The translations under genes and the position numbers were made by a program. From Spirochaetia bacterium (GTDB taxonomy: Bacteria > Spirochaetota > Spirochaetia > Treponematales > Treponemataceae), in contig CAAGIS010000148.1 of assembly GCA_900769985.1 (NCBI GenBank), positions 1-32,275 of the forward strand: a DNA stretch of 32,275 nt, in the 5' to 3' direction. The notes beneath the pieces were generated by a model. That model saw only the letters and a list, made by a program, of their open reading frames with translations, searched no databases and had not been told where the DNA came from. Each line of letters starts with the position of its first letter. The first letter of the stretch is position 1. Below, one piece after another: positions 23,851 through 32,275 of this stretch.

Positions 23851-26100
23851 TTATTTTACTTCATAGAATACAACTTTTTCTTCATTGCCGCAAAGGATTT
23901 TGCATTTATGCTGTCCTAATTGTGCAGGAACAGAAGTAAGAAAAGGTCTGTGGATTTTTCCGTAAAATTTTCCGTCAATATAAATTTCAATTTCATTTTC
24001 AGTACCGCCTGTTAATTCGATTTTTACAGTCTGCTCAAGAGGCGAAGATTTATCAATAAAAAAAACTGCATTATTCCGTGGAGATAAAATTTCAAGAGGA
24101 GAAGGAGAATACAAAACCCGGTTTTGAGGAGAATTAAAATTTTCATTAAGCGAAAGCCATTTTTGATACTGCTCGGGATAATAAGTTACAAAAGCGCCGT
24201 TTTCTTTTTTATGCCATGAACACGGCAAAAGTGGTTTTCCGTTTTCAACAAATTCATAAACTGTCGAAGGACAATTTTCTGACGGTGCAAAACCAGAAAG
24301 ACGGCATACTTTTTGTTTTGAATAATTTTCAGGCTCAGGCAATGAAAGACTTTCAAGACTGTCAGAATTTTCAAGAAAGTCAAGAATATTTTTTGCAACC
24401 CATGCAGGAAGCGAACTCCCGGTTTTGCCAACTACAGTTTCACCGGAAAAATTTCCCATCCATACACCGACAGCATAACGCGGTGTCGCACCAAGTGCCG
24501 TAATATTCTGATACTGATTTGAAGTTCCTGTTTTAAAAACAGACTGGTATTCTGTTTCAAAAGTCTGATAATATCCAAAGCCCAAAGCGCGGGCACTTTT
24601 TTCTGATAAAAACGATGCTATGATGCGCGAAACATCGCTTGAAAAAATCTGTTCATACTTTAATTTTTCATTTTTTTGAAAACTATTTTTTTCTGAAAAA
24701 TATTCAAGCGGAATATATTTTCCATCCCTGACAAATACAGAAAAAGCAGGAACAAAATCAAGCAGCGAAACTTCGCCAGCTCCGAGTGCCATAGAAAGAT
24801 CTGCACGAAACACGCTTTCTTTTATATCTGAAAAATGAAGTTCATCAAGTTTGTCTGCAAATTCACTGACACCTGTTTTATTTAAAAGATATACAGCAGG
24901 AACATTCAAACTTGAAGCAAGACAAGTCCTCAATCTTACAGGACCATTAAAGCGGTTGTTAAAATTAAACGGAATGTACGCTTTAGAATTTCCAAATTCC
25001 ATCGGCACATCTGGCAGCATAGAAGTCGGAATTACGATTTTATTTTCAAGTGCAAGCGCATACAAAAACGGCTTTATGCTTGAACCAGGTTGATTTTTAA
25101 AACGCACGCCGTCAATCTGACCAGAATTCTCTTCATCAAAAAAACTATTACTTCCGACCCAGGCAAGAATTCTGCCTGTCTGTACGTCAATTGCAAGAAC
25201 GCTTATATTTGAAACACGGCTGTCCTTTGCATTTTCAAGAGCGCGGTCTGCAAAATTCTGCGCACAGTTTTGAACGTCCATATCAATACTCAAATGAACT
25301 TCGTAAGGAATTGCTGATTTATAAGTTTTGCTCAAAAAAATTTTTTCATCAGCAAAAAAATTATTACTGCGAAGATAATTTACTAAATGCGGAACATAAA
25401 ATGGATAGACAAATTTTTTCTCAGGACTATAAAAAACAGGACGACGCGGAATCAAAGACAAAGTATTAATTTCTTCCAGTTTTAAATCTTTTATGTCTTT
25501 TGCAAAATACAGCCTTGATGCAGACTGGATTCCTTCAACGTTATTGCCAAACGGAATTGAGTTTAAATACAATTCAAGTATCTGCTTTTTTGAAAACCGA
25601 GCTTCAAGTTTTAAGGCACAAAGAATTTCCGTAAGTTTTTGAGAATATGAACGAGTTAAAACTTTTGCAAATTCATTGTGCTGATTCTGATAATTCAAAC
25701 TGATAAGTTTTGCAAGCTGCATTGTAATTGTTGAAGCACCGCTTACTTTTCTACCACTTGAAACATTCTGAAAAAGTGCCCTGAGCGCAGCAATAAAATC
25801 TACACCGCAATGAAAATAAAAGCGCTTGTCTTCAGCTTTTACAAAAGCCTGCTTTATGTTTTTTGGAATCTCTGTCTGCGAAACAAACTCGCGGCGCAAT
25901 CCGTTTTGCAATGCCGTTATCTGAACTAAATTATTTTTTCTATCATAAATCCTTGTACTGAATTCACGCTGCAAAAAAACTTCAAGTTCCGGATAAGGCA
26001 AAAGCATAAACAAAAAGTGAACTGCTGCAACCAAAGCGATTACAGCAATCACCATCTTTACTTTTTTTTGTTTTAGAATTCCAGAAAGACTTTTCATCAT
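23851..26100 (-). CDS. pbpC: Penicillin-binding protein 1C
   Basis: The 749-residue class A PBP has one N-terminal transmembrane anchor (about 15-36). Its GT51 glycosyltransferase domain carries catalytic Glu90 in KAEDKRFYFHCGVDF, and GASTITMQLAKL and QILELYLNSIPFG. The transpeptidase has Ser340-x-x-Lys343 in QPGSSIKPFLYA, SSLNVPAV and KTGTSNQ. The C-terminus is the BiPBP_C beta domain (LSPRNNAVFF, EIYIDGKFYGKI) that marks PbpC. It polymerises and cross-links peptidoglycan, or repairs it. Its start codon directly follows the stop of the alpha-2-macroglobulin gene with no ribosome binding site (two consecutive ATGs, 26100 and 26097), so expression is coupled. That gene pair is conserved in many bacteria. 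Confidence 0.93.
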   Translation of the reverse strand: MMKSLSGILKQKKVKMVIAVIALVAAVHFLFMLLPYPELEVFLQREFSTRIYDRKNNLVQITALQNGLRREFVSQTEIPKNIKQAFVKAEDKRFYFHCGVDFIAALRALFQNVSSGRKVSGASTITMQLAKLISLNYQNQHNEFAKVLTRSYSQKLTEILCALKLEARFSKKQILELYLNSIPFGNNVEGIQSASRLYFAKDIKDLKLEEINTLSLIPRRPVFYSPEKKFVYPFYVPHLVNYLRSNNFFADEKIFLSKTYKSAIPYEVHLSIDMDVQNCAQNFADRALENAKDSRVSNISVLAIDVQTGRILAWVGSNSFFDEENSGQIDGVRFKNQPGSSIKPFLYALALENKIVIPTSMLPDVPMEFGNSKAYIPFNFNNRFNGPVRLRTCLASSLNVPAVYLLNKTGVSEFADKLDELHFSDIKESVFRADLSMALGAGEVSLLDFVPAFSVFVRDGKYIPLEYFSEKNSFQKNEKLKYEQIFSSDVSRIIASFLSEKSARALGFGYYQTFETEYQSVFKTGTSNQYQNITALGATPRYAVGVWMGNFSGETVVGKTGSSLPAWVAKNILDFLENSDSLESLSLPEPENYSKQKVCRLSGFAPSENCPSTVYEFVENGKPLLPCSWHKKENGAFVTYYPEQYQKWLSLNENFNSPQNRVLYSPSPLEILSPRNNAVFFIDKSSPLEQTVKIELTGGTENEIEIYIDGKFYGKIHRPFLTSVPAQLGQHKCKILCGNEEKVVFYEVK

Positions 26101-29100
26101 TTATTTTATGATAAACAAGAATCCGTCTGAACGTCCGAATATTTCAGGTTCATACATACATTCAGCTTGAACAGGCGGCACAGGATAAACGCCTCGTCTT
26201 GAAGCCCTCACTGTAATTGTCCTGTTATAAGTTCCGTAACGCATGTAATTGTTAAAGTACTGAGCTTCGTTGTCATAAAAATATTCGTACTTGTCAGAAT
26301 ACCATGAATACTCATCGTCATAATCGTAATCATAATCGTAGTCATACCGATTCTTAACTTTATCGCCTGAAGTATTTTTGCTTGCACCTGTACTCAGCGC
26401 AGAGTCAACAATTTCAGCCCCAGATGGAACTGGAACTCTCAATGCAACATAATTGCGTGCCTGAGAAGATATTACAGTTACATCGATTTTATAAGTTTTT
26501 CCTGCATCAAGAACAAGGACTTTTGAATCAGGAGAAGGTGGCATTATTTCGTTTCCGTTTTCATCTGAAATTTTATAAAGAATTTCAAAGCCTTCATCCC
26601 TTGCATTACACAATTCATCTGGAATTGCATAATTCATTAATGCTGTATAATAAAGAGTTCCTGTTCCGTCTTTTGTAAACTCTATATCTGCAACCTTGTC
26701 ACGTGGAATGTTCTTCAATTCATTGTCATTAAACGAATAAGTTTTTACAGCAGGTTTAGCACCCAGACCTTTAAACTCATCCTGAACTAAAATACTTTGA
26801 GCACCGTCAGGATTTTTTATTACTGCACTTGAAACAAAATCAAGAGATTCCAGATTGCGTTTTTTTATTAAAATAGAAATCGCTTCAAAAACCCTTGCAG
26901 TAGTCGCAGTATTCTGCCAGTAACCAGCTCTCTGTTTCTGCAATAAAGTAAATAAGATTTTATTAACAAGAGCATCGTTTGGTTTCTGTTCAACAAAAAG
27001 CTGAAGGATAGAAGCCAGTCCTTCTGACTCATTGTCATACATTCCAAAATAGTCATATCCGTATACGTCAGATTTATCGATTGAAATGCTCCGGTTATTC
27101 GGCTTTATATATGAACGTATAAGATTTGCAAGTTCTTTTGCACGCCTTTTTGAAGCATTGTCTTTATGATGCTCGTAAGCAAGAGCAACATACGCCAGCA
27201 TCGTAATCGATTTTTCTCCTGCATTTTTTTTACATTCGCTGTACAGAGAATCAAGAATTTTATCAAGGCGTGAATCTTCAAGCAAGCTGAATACATAACA
27301 TGCATAAGCCGTATAAGTACATAGATTCTGCGTTTTATAACTGCTGAATGAACGTGCAATATAATCTTTGAGTTTATTTATGTCATACCCGATTTCTGAT
27401 TTTGTATAACCTCTGTCAATTGCAAGCTGATACATATGTGCAAAACGAAGCGACACATACATACTGTCCCAGCTGCTTCCCGGCCAGTAAGGGAATGCAC
27501 CATTTTCATGCTGTTCTTTTTTTACGGAAGCAAACCAGTTTTTAACAACTTTACGAGGATCATCAACTTTGCTTTTTAAACCAAACACATCGATGTAATC
27601 ACCAAAAATTATCATCGGCCATATTTTTGATGACTGCTGTTCAAGACAGCCGTAAGGATAATCAAAAACATATCTCACAGAAGACCCCATAAGTCCAAGC
27701 TGACTCGGGTCAAGCGTAATTTCAATTTTACCGCTTCCGTCTTCGCACCAACTTGGAATCAGTATTTTTTCTGTCTGAGAAGCCTTACCGCTTTTTTTGT
27801 TTGATTCAGATTCAACAACTCCTGTCAAAGCAACTGTTTCATAAGTATAAGTTTTTTCAATTAATATTTTTGAAACAAGTTTTTCTTTTAACACATCTGA
27901 CTTTACGTTATAGACAAGTTCAACATTTCCTGAAGAAGAAGCACCAACATTAAAATAAACAGGCACAGTTTTTCCGGCAGGAACTGTTACAGTCTGCTGA
28001 TTTTTTCCGTCAACAAATGCCTGTCCGTTTTTTGTCAGAAGACCTTTTGCAGTATCTGATTCATAATTTGAAAGCGGTGCACGCACAGAAATTTCTACAG
28101 AAACATCATGCGCCTTATTGTCAAGGTTCGTAACTATTACACCGGCTTCTGCAGTATCCCGGACACGAAGCCTGCGAGGCTGGACTGCCTGAACGTTAAT
28201 CAGGTTTTGAACCAAAACTTCTGATTCGTTAAGGGAAAAGTCATTTTCTGCAACACCAAAAGCAGTTACCCTGTATGTCGTAAGAGAATCAGGCAGCGTA
28301 AACGTAACTTTTGCAATACCATTGCTGTCTGTCATAACGACAGGTTCAAACAAGGCAGTCGGTTTAAAATCCTTCCGCTCTTCTTCTTTTTGAGAATCAG
28401 CCACAGCGTTTTCTGTTAAAGCTGACAGAGCATCTCCACCCTGCAAAGACTTTACTTTATATGTAACAGGATCCATCAAAAAATTCCTCGAATCTCCGCC
28501 GATTACACAAAGAGGATAATTTGAAGAATTGTAAAAATATGACAGAGGGTCTTTGACATGATAATTAATCAAGTCGATTACAGCGCGGTCAACAACCATT
28601 ACTGTAAGTTCAGCATTTTTTACAGGCTGTCCGTTTTTTGTCGCCTTCAGTTCAAGTGTAATTTTTTCGCCCGGACGGTAAGTCTGTTTTTCTTTTGAAA
28701 CTTCAACGTCAAACGAAGCAGTCTTTAAATCTACGTTAAGCGCCGTAACGCCGTAATACCCTTTCGGTTTTCCCAAATCAGTTTCGCCGTACTGGTGAAC
28801 AGGTTTTTCCTTGCGCACGGAATACGAACAGACAGAAACATACACTACAGGCAGATATTCTTCTTTTACAGGAATTTCAATTTGAGTACAAGAACTGTCA
28901 ATATGACGAAGTTCACTTGTATAAATAGAATCGCGCTCTACTGTAATAATGTAATCGCCTTCTGCAAGAGGGCTTTCAAGTAGCAGTTTTGCAGTTTCAC
29001 CAGGTTTGTATTTATTTTTATCAGGCGACAGGCGAAGTGCAGAAGCATTGTCAGAGTCAAACCAGTAATAATCATAACCTGTTACATAAAAGCCTTTATC

Positions 29101-32100
29101 TGTTTTTATACAATTATTTTTTTTATCTTTTGCCGTAATTGAAACTGTATAAGCGCCAGCCTTTTCAGGAACAAACGAAATTACACCTTTTGTTGCAGCA
29201 TCAACTGTACCTGATGCAACTTCTTCTTCAAGACGTTCCCAATGAGAATACATTCCGTCAACAGCATCTTCATTTATATACGACCAGTAAGAACGGCTTA
29301 TCTTGTATTCAAGTTTACCATTAACAAGGCTTGAGCTTGCATAAGTTCCATCAGGCTTAAATAACACAAATGGAATTTCAAGTTTCTCTTTTGATTTTGG
29401 AAAACCGTTTGCAAAACGTTTTATTGCCCCGATGTAAAACATTCCCGGGTGAATTACTTTTGCAGCCCCAGTATAAATTGACTGATTTGAAATGTCAGTA
29501 ACTTTAATTTCTGAGCGATAAACATAAGGCTGACCTAAAATTCCCTGTTCCGTATTGCACACAATGCGCGTAACGCCGTCTTCGTTCACTTTGCCATACA
29601 CTTCTGAAACCATCACTGGGGAATGGTTATCATTTGCAGGACCAAAAACATAATTGTCGGCTTCCGGCACAGGCGGAACAAAATCTGTCGCCTGCCTGTA
29701 CCACGTTGCTTCATAACTTGCACCACTTAAAGCTCCACCTGCAAGATACGATGCACTTAATTCTGCAGTAACAGATTCACCGAGCGTATAATTTAACTCA
29801 GGAATAGACGCACTTGTCTGGAACTTTGCTTTTTCAAAATAAGCGACTGTAAGATATTCAGAAGAAAGCAGTTCCCCACCTTTATAAAATTCAATTGAAT
29901 ATTCACCAGGCTTTACATCTTTTGGAATTACAAATGAACCGTAAAAACCTCCTGACGCAGACAGAAATCCTTTTGAAGTTCCGTAAACTTCTTCATCATT
30001 CCATGCCCGTTTTTTAAACTCACATTTATATTCGCCTGACATCGTTTTTAAGCCATCACGTGTCAGCGACCGTGCAATTCCCCTAAAGCTTACAGTCTCG
30101 CCCGGACGATACAATCCCCTATCCGTAAACATGAAAATCACATTTTTATTTTTTGTATAAGCATTATAAAAATTTGAAGAAGAAACTCCAAACTGCCATG
30201 GTGAGTGACTGTCAAGAGGATAAGTTACTTTATCATTGTCTTTTTGGACAAACAGACACAGTTCCCTGTTTTTTGCTGCATCAAGAAGATTTATCCTATT
30301 TTTTTTTGAAACATCAAATTCAACATAACCGTTTTTATCTGTATAACCTGTGCCAAAATTATTTACGAGTAATTCAGAAATATTTTCTTCTGGGTAATCA
30401 GAATTTTGATAAAGATAAACTTTTGCGTTTTCTACAGGGCTGTCGTCAGAAAGTTTTTTTACAAGTGCCACGACTTTGTCATAACCGGCACGGGCAGTAA
30501 CACCCAAATCCGTAACTTGAATATTTACGCCTCGGGAATATTCATAATCATAATATTTTTCATTCCAGTCGCTCCAGTTATGAGTTACTGCATTTGCATT
30601 AATCCGCACAAAACCAAGACCGTATTTTAAATACGGATCAAGTTCTATTTCTGCAAAATGCCTTTTATTATCAAGAGCTGGATTTAAACTGATTTTTTCT
30701 GAATCGGCAGAAGACGGAAAACTTGAACTGAGCGGATCTTCTATACTTTGTATTGAATATGAACCTTTCATAAGATTCTGATGTTCAATAATAAACTTGT
30801 GCGGATACTGCGCTTCAAGAATTTTATTACCTGAGTCAATCATTCTAAAAATACTTGCCGCCTTAGGAACTTTAAAATTACATCCTGCAGAATATGCTAG
30901 CTTTTGACTGTATTTATCTGTAATGTCATTGCTGAGAGTCACAGAATATCTGGAATCAAATTTTACAGGAAGATTTCGTATATAAACAGATTTTCCGCTT
31001 ACAGTAACATCTACCTTTGTCAAATCAAGTGCAGGTTCTATAAAAACATGCCTGGCAGCAGAAAAATTTTTTACAGGCTGATTGAACGAAAGTTCCAGAG
31101 CCATGTTGTGACTGTCAAAATGCCAGTCTGTCATTGCAAAAGGTTTTAAAACTGAATATTCTTTTTTTTCTCCGCTTTCCGTAATGAGCGAAACAGTCTG
31201 ATTTTTTTCAAACTTTCCACCAACTTTTACATAGTGAACTTTGGAAGACGCAACTTCCCTGTATTTTGAGCGCTTTGTTTTTTCGTCATAAAAACTTTCT
31301 ATCGGAGTTGAACTGAATGAAAGCGGATTTTCTCCTGCATAAATTTTTACTGCTTCTTTAAACTTTTTAGAATTTATATTTGAATTTAAAAAAACAATCA
31401 GTTCTCCTGCATATTCAAGAGGAACGCCTGATTCACTGGAATAATAATAACTGCGTGTCATCGAAGACCCTGGCGAAATTGAATAAATTTCTACGTTCTG
31501 CGCCTTAGAAGAAAAAGTCAGTTCGCCGCTAATTGCAATACCGTCAAGACTTTTTAATTTTTTATTTACTTGAATTGTATAAACTACAGAAGGCTCTAAT
31601 TCTTCTTCTGGAATAAAATTCAACTGTCGCGAACCAATCCAGCGGTATTTTCCTTTTACTGAAGGTGTAACAGTAAAAATTTCTGCTCCGTTTACATTAT
31701 CAGATAACGCAGCAAGTTCCTTTACAGGCTGGCTGAACAATACAAAAAAAACAGGCTTATTGATATTTCCAGGAATTTCATCAGCAGGTCCCCAGTCCAA
31801 TACACAGAATTCTTTTGATTCAGAGTTCTTGTCTTTCGTACTGTCTTTACTTAATACTATCTGAACTGCGCGCACTGCAGACGAAACATCACTGCGCAAA
31901 ACATTATATCTTGTTTTATAGCCTGCAAGGCTTCTTATAGCTTCTTCTTTTGATTTTTTTATTTCAAGTTCAGACTGTTCCATAAAATCAGCAGAAAAAT
32001 TATTTAGGAATGTTTCGCTTTCCTCAACAGACATATTTTTTTCTGCTGCTGACAAAACATTCTGAGCAAGAATTTTATTTTCATTTTTACAACCTGCACA

Positions 32101-32151
32101 TAACAGGAGAACAACAAAAAAAATAAACACACTTTTTAATTTACTGAACAT
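26101..32151 (-). CDS. Bacterial alpha-2-macroglobulin lipoprotein
   Basis: I start at the ATG at 32151 (2016 residues) because GGGAG lies 5 nt upstream; an in-frame ATG at 32163 includes that binding site. The signal peptide ends in lipobox LCAGC, so it is anchored in the periplasm or outer membrane. Family landmarks are DRGLYRPGETVSFRG (about residue 680), the A2M segment DSNGIAKVTFTLPDSLTTYR (about 1275) and the intact thioester motif YGCLEQ with Cys1502, followed by the alpha-helical toroid. Such proteins trap attacking proteases, with PbpC repairing the wall. The C-terminal macroglobulin region has a (YD)5 run at residues 1936-1946. At 2016 residues it is longer than E. coli YfhM (about 1650). 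Confidence 0.93.
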   Translation of the reverse strand: MFSKLKSVFIFFVVLLLCAGCKNENKILAQNVLSAAEKNMSVEESETFLNNFSADFMEQSELEIKKSKEEAIRSLAGYKTRYNVLRSDVSSAVRAVQIVLSKDSTKDKNSESKEFCVLDWGPADEIPGNINKPVFFVLFSQPVKELAALSDNVNGAEIFTVTPSVKGKYRWIGSRQLNFIPEEELEPSVVYTIQVNKKLKSLDGIAISGELTFSSKAQNVEIYSISPGSSMTRSYYYSSESGVPLEYAGELIVFLNSNINSKKFKEAVKIYAGENPLSFSSTPIESFYDEKTKRSKYREVASSKVHYVKVGGKFEKNQTVSLITESGEKKEYSVLKPFAMTDWHFDSHNMALELSFNQPVKNFSAARHVFIEPALDLTKVDVTVSGKSVYIRNLPVKFDSRYSVTLSNDITDKYSQKLAYSAGCNFKVPKAASIFRMIDSGNKILEAQYPHKFIIEHQNLMKGSYSIQSIEDPLSSSFPSSADSEKISLNPALDNKRHFAEIELDPYLKYGLGFVRINANAVTHNWSDWNEKYYDYEYSRGVNIQVTDLGVTARAGYDKVVALVKKLSDDSPVENAKVYLYQNSDYPEENISELLVNNFGTGYTDKNGYVEFDVSKKNRINLLDAAKNRELCLFVQKDNDKVTYPLDSHSPWQFGVSSSNFYNAYTKNKNVIFMFTDRGLYRPGETVSFRGIARSLTRDGLKTMSGEYKCEFKKRAWNDEEVYGTSKGFLSASGGFYGSFVIPKDVKPGEYSIEFYKGGELLSSEYLTVAYFEKAKFQTSASIPELNYTLGESVTAELSASYLAGGALSGASYEATWYRQATDFVPPVPEADNYVFGPANDNHSPVMVSEVYGKVNEDGVTRIVCNTEQGILGQPYVYRSEIKVTDISNQSIYTGAAKVIHPGMFYIGAIKRFANGFPKSKEKLEIPFVLFKPDGTYASSSLVNGKLEYKISRSYWSYINEDAVDGMYSHWERLEEEVASGTVDAATKGVISFVPEKAGAYTVSITAKDKKNNCIKTDKGFYVTGYDYYWFDSDNASALRLSPDKNKYKPGETAKLLLESPLAEGDYIITVERDSIYTSELRHIDSSCTQIEIPVKEEYLPVVYVSVCSYSVRKEKPVHQYGETDLGKPKGYYGVTALNVDLKTASFDVEVSKEKQTYRPGEKITLELKATKNGQPVKNAELTVMVVDRAVIDLINYHVKDPLSYFYNSSNYPLCVIGGDSRNFLMDPVTYKVKSLQGGDALSALTENAVADSQKEEERKDFKPTALFEPVVMTDSNGIAKVTFTLPDSLTTYRVTAFGVAENDFSLNESEVLVQNLINVQAVQPRRLRVRDTAEAGVIVTNLDNKAHDVSVEISVRAPLSNYESDTAKGLLTKNGQAFVDGKNQQTVTVPAGKTVPVYFNVGASSSGNVELVYNVKSDVLKEKLVSKILIEKTYTYETVALTGVVESESNKKSGKASQTEKILIPSWCEDGSGKIEITLDPSQLGLMGSSVRYVFDYPYGCLEQQSSKIWPMIIFGDYIDVFGLKSKVDDPRKVVKNWFASVKKEQHENGAFPYWPGSSWDSMYVSLRFAHMYQLAIDRGYTKSEIGYDINKLKDYIARSFSSYKTQNLCTYTAYACYVFSLLEDSRLDKILDSLYSECKKNAGEKSITMLAYVALAYEHHKDNASKRRAKELANLIRSYIKPNNRSISIDKSDVYGYDYFGMYDNESEGLASILQLFVEQKPNDALVNKILFTLLQKQRAGYWQNTATTARVFEAISILIKKRNLESLDFVSSAVIKNPDGAQSILVQDEFKGLGAKPAVKTYSFNDNELKNIPRDKVADIEFTKDGTGTLYYTALMNYAIPDELCNARDEGFEILYKISDENGNEIMPPSPDSKVLVLDAGKTYKIDVTVISSQARNYVALRVPVPSGAEIVDSALSTGASKNTSGDKVKNRYDYDYDYDYDDEYSWYSDKYEYFYDNEAQYFNNYMRYGTYNRTITVRASRRGVYPVPPVQAECMYEPEIFGRSDGFLFIIK

Positions 32152-32163
32152 AATTTCTCCCAT

Positions 32164-32205
32164 AAAAAGTCAATGAGGAAGTTTCAAGTTCCGATTTGAC
32201 TTTTT
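32164..32205. terminator. Terminator-like hairpin in the leader of the alpha-2-macroglobulin gene
   Basis: AAAAAGTCAA (32164-32173) pairs exactly with TTGACTTTTT (32196-32205), and inside it GGAA (32177-32180) pairs with TTCC (32189-32192). Read on either strand the stem ends in five Ts, the form of a bidirectional intrinsic terminator. On the minus strand the T-run ends one base before ATGGGAG, the ribosome binding site region of the alpha-2-macroglobulin gene. No promoter fits between them, so the gene is either transcribed through this element or controlled by it. Confidence 0.6.
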
Positions 32206-32207
32206 AC

Positions 32208-32235
32208 GCACATTCGCAATGCAATGAGAATGTGC
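32208..32235. repeat. Hairpin, 8-bp stem
   Basis: GCACATTC (32208-32215) and GAATGTGC (32228-32235) pair exactly around a 12-nt loop that contains GCAAT twice. It is the middle of three consecutive hairpins upstream of the alpha-2-macroglobulin gene. Confidence 0.5.
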
Positions 32236-32246
32236 AGACAATAAGA

Positions 32247-32265
32247 AAGTTTGCAACGCAAACTT
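32247..32265. repeat. Hairpin, 8-bp stem with 3-nt loop
   Basis: AAGTTTGC (32247-32254) and GCAAACTT (32258-32265) pair exactly around AAC. The tight loop makes this the most compact of the three hairpins. No T-run follows; the window ends ten bases later, so its relation to the next gene cannot be judged. Confidence 0.5.
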
Positions 32266-32275
32266 GTGGATAAAA

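Noticed and set aside
26101..32151. Alpha-2-macroglobulin gene as a recent horizontal acquisition
   Set aside because: Transfer of such genes has been proposed in general, but base composition, codon use and the pbpC pairing here look like the neighbours, and no mobile element flanks it.
1..32275. CRISPR arrays, tRNA/rRNA genes, insertion sequences, phage genes
   Set aside because: I looked for regularly spaced repeats, cloverleaf-like segments, transposase or integrase motifs and found none; the coding density and gene types are those of a stable core region.

Overview
The window looks like chromosomal core DNA from a low-GC spirochaete, most likely a carbohydrate-using Treponema of the gut or rumen. 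This rests on protein content: a spirochaete-style OmpA domain in which the peptidoglycan-binding Asp is Ala, the gene order rplM-rpsI-recX, a GGDEF-EAL protein and a degenerate HD-GYP protein, an intracellular cellobiose phosphorylase, and a large alpha-2-macroglobulin lipoprotein next to pbpC. The genus is inferred from protein resemblance, not from an rRNA gene. I see no rRNA, tRNA, CRISPR array, insertion sequence, prophage or integrase. No gap between genes exceeds 300 bases.

Layout. 1-118: two hairpins behind a cellobiose phosphorylase gene (119-2542, minus). 2543-2816: AT-rich divergent promoter region. 2817-5556: plus-strand run of a CYTH phosphatase/cyclase-like protein, a DUF975-type membrane protein and signal peptide peptidase SppA. 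5589-5636: strong hairpin between convergent genes. 5635-7681 (minus): one transcription unit, rplM-rpsI-recX-HTH/REC response regulator, with a clear sigma70-type promoter (7788-7816) and a structured leader. 7856-8083: a 75-residue membrane protein with its own good promoter. 8178-9205: azlC-azlD amino-acid exporter. 9234-10898: PAS-like/GGDEF/EAL protein whose promoter ends at its start codon. 11052-12299 (plus): OmpA-domain protein. 12308-13336 (minus): endonuclease/exonuclease/phosphatase lipoprotein.

13445-21174 (minus) is a tight run: DUF4015 glycosidase-like protein, degenerate HD-GYP membrane protein, mnmE, mraY, ychF. It mixes envelope synthesis with translation-linked GTPases. 21259-22737: DUF1846 protein with its own promoter. 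22898-32151 (minus): alpha-2-macroglobulin lipoprotein, penicillin-binding protein 1C and a DEDDh exonuclease with a probable BRCT tail, read in that order. The leader of the alpha-2-macroglobulin gene carries three consecutive hairpins, one terminator-like and sitting directly before the ribosome binding site.

How the genes fit together: A2M/PbpC, MraY, the OmpA protein and SppA all act at the envelope. AzlCD and cellobiose phosphorylase handle nutrients. MnmE, YchF, L13 and S9 belong to translation. Three signalling proteins (HTH-REC, GGDEF-EAL, degenerate HD-GYP) suggest cyclic-di-GMP and phosphorelay control. I found no clear new defence or mobile system. The best second-look items are regulatory (rplM leader, A2M leader hairpins, leaderless GGDEF-EAL) and proteins with altered active sites (HD-GYP-like, MraY, OmpA domain).
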